This document shows, piece by piece, positions 59,132 through 64,000 of a stretch of 64,000 nucleotides of DNA. The stretch lies in the NCBI GenBank assembly GCA_017478025.1, contig JAFVGZ010000006.1, positions 1-64,000 of the forward strand, written 5' to 3'. Source of the DNA: Prevotella sp. (lineage in GTDB: Bacteria > Bacteroidota > Bacteroidia > Bacteroidales > Bacteroidaceae). Made by a program: the position numbers and the translations under genes. Position 1 is the first letter of the stretch, and every line of letters starts with the position of its first letter. The notes beneath the pieces are model-generated. The model had not been told where the DNA came from and ran no database searches. It saw only the letters and a program-made list of their open reading frames with translations.

Positions 59132-61102
59132 TTATTCCTTTGGACGTATGTTCATGGCCTGGAGCATTTCTGCTACTTCGGCAAGGATGCGTGCTCCGAA
59201 GTCTTGCATGGTGAGAGTGGCCTGTTCGCCACCTCCCTGCTGACGCATGGCAACGGTTCCGTCTGCCTCTTCCTTCTCGCCTACGATGACCATGTAAGGG
59301 ATGCGCTTGATCTCGTTGTCGCGCACCTTGCGGCCTATCTTCTCGTTGCGGTTATCCACAACGGCACGTACTCCAACGGTAGCGAGATAGTCCTGAACAC
59401 GCTCTGCGTAGTCGTTGTATTTCTCTGAGATAGGGAGGATGGCTACCTGCTCAGGTGTGAGCCAGAGTGGGAAGTGTCCTGCGGTATGCTCGATGAGCAC
59501 GGCTGTGAAGCGCTCCATAGAGCCGAATGGCGCGCGATGTATCATGACAGGGCGCTGCTTGGTGTTGTCGGCTGCGGTATATTCCAACTCGAAGCGTTGT
59601 GGCAGGTTGTAATCCACCTGTATGGTGCCCAGCTGCCAGCGACGTCCAATGGCATCCTTTACCATACAGTCGAGCTTAGGACCATAGAAGGCTGCCTCGC
59701 CGGTCTCCTTGCGGGCATTGAGTCCGCGCTCTGCACAAGCGTCGATGATAGCCTGCTCTGCGCTCTGCCACATCTCGTCGGTTCCGATATATTTCTCTTT
59801 GTCGTTAGGGTCACGAAGTGATATCTGGAACTCCACCTGATCGTCCTTGAAGCCGAAGATGGCAAAGACGGCCTGAATGATGTCGAGCACGCGCAGGAAC
59901 TCTGTCTTCACCTGGTCAGGGCGGCAGAAGATGTGTGCATCGTCCTGGGTGAATGAGCGTACGCGGGTCAGTCCGTGCAGCTCACCAGACTGCTCATAAC
60001 GGTAAACTGTACCGAACTCAGCGCAACGGAACGGCAGCTCCCTGTAGGAACGTGGCTTGCTGGCGAAGATTTCGCAATGGTGAGGGCAGTTCATTGGCTT
60101 GAGCATGTACTCCTCATCCTCCTCTGGTGTGTGGATAGGCTGGAATGAGTCCTTGCCGTAGTGAGCCCAGTGGCCTGAAGTGACGTAGAGGTTCTTTGAG
60201 CCGATGTGTGGAGTGATCACCTCCTGGTAGCCGAAACGCTTCTGAATGGTGCGCAGCATCTCTTGCAGGCGCAGACGCAGGTCTGTACCTTTGGGGAGCC
60301 AGATGGGCAGACCCTTGCCGACACGGTCGGAGAACATGAAGAGCTCCATCTCCTTGCCAATCTTGCGATGGTCGCGCTTCTTGGCCTCCTCAAGCATTAC
60401 GAGATACTCGTCGAGCATCTTCTTCTTAGGGAATGTGATGCCGTAGAGTCGCTGGAGCTGTGCCTTTGTAGCGTCTCCACGCCAGAAGGCTCCTGCGATG
60501 CTTGTGAGCTTGATGGCCTTGATGATGCCCGTTGAAACGATGTGCGGACCCTTACAGAGGTCTGTGAAGTTGCCCTGAGTATAGGTGGTGATGGTGCCGT
60601 CCTCAAGGTCCTGCTCGATGTGCTCTACCTTGTATTCCTGACCCTGAGCCTTGAATTGCTCTATGGCTTCAGCCTTAGCTACCTCTTTGCGTACTACGGG
60701 CTCGTCCTTGCGTGCCAGTTCGAGCATCTTGTCTTCTATCTGCTTGAAGTCGCCCTCCTTAATCATCTCTCCATTGGGGAGCTGCACGTCATAGAAGAAA
60801 CCGTTTTCTGTGGCTGGTCCGAATCCGAACTGTATGCCGGGGTAGAGTTCCTGCAAAGCCTCGGCAAGGAGGTGTGCAGAGGTGTGCCAGAATGCGTGCT
60901 TACCCTCTTCGTCTTCAAAACGATGGAGAGAGATGGTTGCGTCGGTATTGATGGGGCGATTGAGTTCTGTCACCTCACCATTTACGCTACAAGCCACAAC
61001 ACTCCGCGCCAGAGCGGGGGAGATGCTCTCGGCTATTTGTTGTCCGGTAATGCCGTTCTCATATTCACGTTGAGAACCGTCAGGAAATGTTATTTGTATC
61101 AT
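59132..61102 (-). CDS. thrS: Threonyl-tRNA synthetase
   Basis: The enzyme charges tRNA-Thr. The 656 residues show the TGS domain (1-62), the editing domain with [11 protein letters not shown] (zinc-type HxxxH near 72-76), and the class II core: motif 2 [36 protein letters not shown], Zn ligands in [13 protein letters not shown] and [11 protein letters not shown] (motif 3). The anticodon-binding domain is at the end ([17 protein letters not shown]). Length and order are normal. It is the last gene of a minus-strand cluster. Confidence 0.97.
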   Translation of the reverse strand: MIQITFPDGSQREYENGITGQQIAESISPALARSVVACSVNGEVTELNRPINTDATISLHRFEDEEGKHAFWHTSAHLLAEALQELYPGIQFGFGPATENGFFYDVQLPNGEMIKEGDFKQIEDKMLELARKDEPVVRKEVAKAEAIEQFKAQGQEYKVEHIEQDLEDGTITTYTQGNFTDLCKGPHIVSTGIIKAIKLTSIAGAFWRGDATKAQLQRLYGITFPKKKMLDEYLVMLEEAKKRDHRKIGKEMELFMFSDRVGKGLPIWLPKGTDLRLRLQEMLRTIQKRFGYQEVITPHIGSKNLYVTSGHWAHYGKDSFQPIHTPEEDEEYMLKPMNCPHHCEIFASKPRSYRELPFRCAEFGTVYRYEQSGELHGLTRVRSFTQDDAHIFCRPDQVKTEFLRVLDIIQAVFAIFGFKDDQVEFQISLRDPNDKEKYIGTDEMWQSAEQAIIDACAERGLNARKETGEAAFYGPKLDCMVKDAIGRRWQLGTIQVDYNLPQRFELEYTAADNTKQRPVMIHRAPFGSMERFTAVLIEHTAGHFPLWLTPEQVAILPISEKYNDYAERVQDYLATVGVRAVVDNRNEKIGRKVRDNEIKRIPYMVIVGEKEEADGTVAMRQQGGGEQATLTMQDFGARILAEVAEMLQAMNIRPKE

Positions 61103-61175
61103 TTTATGGTTGTTTTGTTATTAAGTGGGCTTATCATTTCCCACCTTAATTTTATTAGTTTAGTTGTTGAGATGG

Positions 61176-61286
61176 TTAGGATTTCTGCGGTTTGGGAGGA
61201 GTGTGGCTTTTCTTCTTTTTGGCAAGCCACAGAGCCTTGCGACGCTCGTATTCCTCCTGATGATATTCCAGAAAATTGTCTGCCAC
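61176..61286 (-). CDS. 36-residue conserved small protein
   Basis: GTG 61286 opens VADNFLEYHQEEYERRKALW and continues with a Lys-rich, Pro-ending tail. The MADN-(F/Y)-LE-x-x-x-E-x-YE-x-RK pattern recurs in tiny Bacteroidota proteins of unknown role. It starts 2 nt after the DUF4270 stop codon, which supports translation by coupling. It is strongly basic at the C-terminus and could bind RNA or ribosomes; that is conjecture. Confidence 0.6.
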   Translation of the reverse strand: MADNFLEYHQEEYERRKALWLAKKKKSHTPPKPQKS

Positions 61287-61288
61287 GT

Positions 61289-62773
61289 TTATTCGCTGAA
61301 TTTACTGTATATTACTTTCAAAGTTATCTTGCCATTGTCTTCCGTTCCCCTTGCAAGCTTGGTACTTGTCAGCGACATATCGTAGGTCACCTTCGTGAGC
61401 TCGCTTGAACTGGACAGGGTGGTGTAGGTCGTCTCTACAGGTATCAGCATAACCTTGTTCCAATTGGGATGCAGTTTTGCGTATTCCTCGTTGCTCAGTC
61501 CTGAGGCGTTACGCTTCCTATACATGGATGATACGAGGTAAGAGATGTTACCAAACGAATATCCATTATAAGTGGAAGAGTATGTGGAGAGATAGGAAGA
61601 CCTATAGTCTGCCAATTTCTGCTTGTTGAAGAAACTTTCAACACTATCCTTTTCTACCAGCAGGAGAGTCTTTGGAATAGGCAGGCTGTATTCTGACTGG
61701 TAAGTGTTATTGATGCGTTGCAGGAAGAGTCGTGCCGTGCTGAGTGTGTCATTCTCATGTTGCTTTGTGATGACCTCATCTACGGGAAGCGTAAGCTCTG
61801 TAAAGATGCCGGCAGGCGTTTTGAGGTATGTGCATGAGTTGTCGCTGACCAGCTCATCCATTTTGTCTGACTCAAGCGATATGTTGGTCTTTTGCAGCAC
61901 CTCTTCCGTAGCGCCGAATATTGACACCGTGTGATATAGCGTATCATCTTCCAGTGTGGAGTAGAATACCATAAGTCCCGCTCCGTCAACTGTTGCCATG
62001 TTACCCAGTCCCCCGGATGTCTGGAAATAGAATCCCGGGCAGATGTTGTGGTTGAAAAGGTACTGTTGGTCGAAATTCTTAGATGTTGCGGGGTTGTAGT
62101 ATTTGCGCATGATGTAGGTGCCATAGTTGTTGTACGTCACTCCATCACGATCCGTATATGGGTCATTCATGGTGATAATGACATTGTTGGCATAGTCGTC
62201 ACCGAGTCTGTCTGACAGGCTATACGCAAGATTGGCCAACGTGTATGATAGCTGTTGATGCACGGATCCTGGGTCTGTGCGCACATATCCCTCTTCAAGC
62301 GGGTCAAAGTCGGAAGGGTAGGAGACTCCCTCCTCATATGTCTCTGACATCTCGTGAAGGGTCACCTTCATCTGTGTCAGCGAATCTCCGTACCATTTAG
62401 GCAGGTATAGCATAATGGCACAAGAGTCACACTCTACCTGTGACCATTTCGGCTGCGAGGGGTCATAGTCCTCCACATAGACATCTTCAAGCGGGTCGAA
62501 CTGATTGTCCATAAGCGGTCGAAACTGTGTCATGTAGTTTCCTGCTATGTATAGTCCCGTCTCGGGATCTTTGATTTTGCCGAGATAGCCTGTTGTGGCT
62601 CGCGAAACGAGGTTGGTGGCTCTGACGGATTGCGATGTCACAGCATACTCAGCCGTCTCGATGTGCATAGTGTCATTGACATCGGTGAGGGATGAGCCCA
62701 GAGTGTCTGTTGTGTCATCGCAACTGATCAGGGCGATAATCAGGCAGGGAATGAATAATAGGAGTTTCTTCAT
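61289..62773 (-). CDS. DUF4270 lipoprotein
   Basis: The 494-residue lipoprotein has MKKLLLFIPCLIIALISCDDTTD (lipobox Cys18) and the DUF4270 pattern: a TLGSS start, TGYLGKIKDPETG, LYLPKWYGDSLTQMKVTLHEM and a long beta-rich body. DUF4270 proteins are outer membrane-anchored and of unknown function, commonly encoded next to a short glycogen synthase gene in Bacteroidales, as here. Its start overlaps the stop of that gene by 4 nt, so translation is coupled. Confidence 0.88.
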   Translation of the reverse strand: MKKLLLFIPCLIIALISCDDTTDTLGSSLTDVNDTMHIETAEYAVTSQSVRATNLVSRATTGYLGKIKDPETGLYIAGNYMTQFRPLMDNQFDPLEDVYVEDYDPSQPKWSQVECDSCAIMLYLPKWYGDSLTQMKVTLHEMSETYEEGVSYPSDFDPLEEGYVRTDPGSVHQQLSYTLANLAYSLSDRLGDDYANNVIITMNDPYTDRDGVTYNNYGTYIMRKYYNPATSKNFDQQYLFNHNICPGFYFQTSGGLGNMATVDGAGLMVFYSTLEDDTLYHTVSIFGATEEVLQKTNISLESDKMDELVSDNSCTYLKTPAGIFTELTLPVDEVITKQHENDTLSTARLFLQRINNTYQSEYSLPIPKTLLLVEKDSVESFFNKQKLADYRSSYLSTYSSTYNGYSFGNISYLVSSMYRKRNASGLSNEEYAKLHPNWNKVMLIPVETTYTTLSSSSELTKVTYDMSLTSTKLARGTEDNGKITLKVIYSKFSE

Positions 62774-63573
62774 TTGCTTAATGAATCATAGAACTTTAAG
62801 TATTTTGCGGCAAAGTCCTCATTCTGTATATTGGCAAACTTGATGTTGGCCGCTTGCGCATATTCAAGCAGCTTCTCATCGATGCCGTCTGTGGCCTGTA
62901 TGATACCGTCAGAATAGTCGATAGCAATCTTCTGCATTTCATTGATGTCCATGCTATCCTTGTACGGCTCCAGAGTCTTGTCGGTTATCTCGCCAAACTT
63001 GATGCACTCCTTGAACCCCTTCTCCAGCTTTATCTTCTTGGATTCAGAAAAGAGAGAGGTAACAATTTTTGCATTAGCCACAGCTGGCTCATCGCTGTAA
63101 AGCGTTTTGATGAATAGCGGGACGAGGGATGTCATCCATCCCTGACAATGAATCACGTCAGGAATCCATCTCAACTTCTTTATCGTCTCGATGACTCCAC
63201 GGGCAAAGAATACGGCTCTCTCTCCGTTGTCCTTGTATGCTTTGCCATTGGCATCTGTTGTCTGTCCCTTACGTTGGAAGAACTCTTCATTGTCAATGAA
63301 ATAGACCTGCACCTTAGTGCCGACAATGCTTGCCACCTTTATGATTAATGGGTGGTCAATCTCTTTTATGGCAATGTTAAGCCCCGACAGTCGTATCACC
63401 TCGTGCAGTTGTCCCCTGCGCTCGTTGATGTTACCCCATCGTGGCATGAATGTACGTATCTCGCACCCAGACTCCTGAATTGTCTTAGGTACCAATCTTC
63501 CCATTCGAGCCAGTTCTGTCTCTGCTACGTAGGGTATGATGTCGTGGTTTATAAAGAGTACTCTTTTCATCAA
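62770..63573 (-). CDS. Glycogen/starch synthase, catalytic N-domain only
   Basis: The 267-residue protein matches the GT5 starch-synthase N-terminal domain (KRVLFINHDIIPYVAETELARMGRLVPKTIQESGCEIRTFMPRWG, VQVYFIDNEEFFQRKG, DNGERAVFFARGVIE, WIPDVIHCQGWMTSLVPLF). Full GlgA has about 480 residues with a second Rossmann domain; that half is absent here. The short form is the usual Bacteroidales version beside DUF4270, so the length is not a fresh truncation. Whether it still makes glucan is unclear. ATG 63570 is an alternative start. Confidence 0.82.
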   Translation of the reverse strand: MMKRVLFINHDIIPYVAETELARMGRLVPKTIQESGCEIRTFMPRWGNINERRGQLHEVIRLSGLNIAIKEIDHPLIIKVASIVGTKVQVYFIDNEEFFQRKGQTTDANGKAYKDNGERAVFFARGVIETIKKLRWIPDVIHCQGWMTSLVPLFIKTLYSDEPAVANAKIVTSLFSESKKIKLEKGFKECIKFGEITDKTLEPYKDSMDINEMQKIAIDYSDGIIQATDGIDEKLLEYAQAANIKFANIQNEDFAAKYLKFYDSLSK

Positions 63574-63663
63574 AATCTGTTAAGGTGGTTTCTGTTGATT
63601 GACAGGATGTCAAAAAAACAAACCAAGTTAAACAATACGGAAGGAAATGATACTCCTCCGTCT

Positions 63664-64000
63664 TTACATTGGAATACAGCCGTGCTTCTTAAATGGTAAC
63701 TGTTGCTTCTTAGTGGCGAGCTGTGCCAGGGCCTTGATGATGCGGAAGCGAGTGTTGCGTGGCTCTATCACATCATCGATATAACCGTATTTAGCTGCCT
63801 GGTATGGATTCTGGAACAGATCTGTGTATTCCTTCTCCTTTTCTTCGATGAAGGCTGCCACATCTCCTCCTTCTTCCTTTACCTGCTTGATGCCCTTGGC
63901 CTGAAGTACTGCCACAGCGCCTGAGGCACCCATAACGGCAATCTCTGCAGAAGGCCATGCGAAGTTGATGTCTGCGCGAAGCTGCTTGCAGCCCATCACG
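63664..64000 (-). CDS. Acyl-CoA carboxyltransferase beta subunit, 3' part
   Basis: This frame enters from beyond the right edge, so only the C-terminal 111 residues or so are seen. ADINFAWPSAEIAVMGASGAVAVL, FQNPYQAAKYGYIDDVIEPRNTRFRIIKAL and KKHGCIPM are the end of propionyl-/methylmalonyl-CoA carboxyltransferase subunits (PccB/MmdA type). The enzyme moves a carboxyl group between biotin and propionyl-CoA, in keeping with propionate metabolism in Bacteroidales. Which subfamily it is needs the rest of the gene. About 90 nt separate it from the glgA-like start. Confidence 0.9.
   Translation of the reverse strand, partial: VMGCKQLRADINFAWPSAEIAVMGASGAVAVLQAKGIKQVKEEGGDVAAFIEEKEKEYTDLFQNPYQAAKYGYIDDVIEPRNTRFRIIKALAQLATKKQQLPFKKHGCIPM

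Noticed and set aside
62770..63573. Freshly truncated glycogen synthase
   Set aside because: The short form next to DUF4270 is the usual arrangement in Bacteroidales, so it is not a new deletion.

Overview
The window looks like a chromosome segment from a Prevotella/Segatella-type member of the Bacteroidales. The evidence is Bacteroidota promoters of the TTTG-N20-TAnnTTTG form ahead of many genes, a SusC/SusD pair, a surface protein with a type IX secretion sorting tail, BACON, DUF4270, DUF4105 and DUF1573 proteins, a Bacteroidota-type long SecA, and an AddAB-like helicase/nuclease pair. No rRNA, CRISPR array or prophage was found. One tRNA gene, tRNA-Arg(UCU), is present at 5012-5085 on the minus strand.

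Layout. 1-1000 is non-coding, with decayed repeats. 1.0-3.7 kb (plus) holds a carbonic anhydrase, a YdeI-like protein, DUF4250, a small protein whose start lies in a 36-bp triplication, and a DUF1294/PheC-like fusion. 3.8-10.3 kb (mostly minus) holds a winged-helix protein, a small secreted repeat protein, a flavin reductase relic, the tRNA, secA with a small partner gene, and a DUF4105 membrane protein. 10.4-13.9 kb (plus) is envelope: a FadL-like porin, LptC and a CBS/CorC membrane protein. 14.0-15.1 kb is a repeat-rich gap with an orphan antitoxin and a long structured inverted repeat. 15.2-27.8 kb (plus) holds an RCC1/Ig-like type IX cargo, a BACON lipoprotein, an orphan DUF2442 antitoxin, a PpiD-like foldase, a RecD-like helicase, mtaB, a glycosyltransferase and a SAM methyltransferase. 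A small lipoprotein gene lies on the minus strand inside this block. 27.8-36.5 kb (minus) holds a His-rich COG0523 GTPase, a GH28 enzyme and the AddB/AddA pair. 36.6-43.9 kb (plus) holds a metallo-hydrolase, DUF1573, RelA and a repeat-swollen UvrA. 43.9-49.5 kb is accessory: a toxin-antitoxin relic, a KilA-N protein, a DUF4377 lipoprotein, an IS110 element with a candidate bridge RNA, and a broken DUF6169 gene. 49.7-55 kb is SusD/SusC (minus). 56-58.8 kb (plus) holds a Trp/Tyr/Gly-rich secreted protein and a second FadL-like porin between two copies of a composite repeat. 59.1-64 kb (minus) is a cluster read glgA-like, DUF4270, a 36-residue protein, thrS, preceded by the 3' end of an acyl-CoA carboxyltransferase gene.

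Three patterns stand out. (1) Intergenic repeat families occur all over the window: 22-bp-period arrays, G-rich palindromes, a 20-bp GGGGACGTGGGCGTCCTCGC motif and CTTCACT tracts. Some have entered coding sequences in frame, most strikingly uvrA, which gains about 250 codons. (2) Three antitoxin-like genes each sit next to a missing, truncated or nonsense-mutated toxin. (3) The IS110 transposase is preceded by a perfect promoter and a foldable leader of about 190 nt, as expected for a bridge RNA, and it may have inserted into a palindrome. The most likely undescribed item is the 143-nt multi-helix inverted repeat at 14986-15128.
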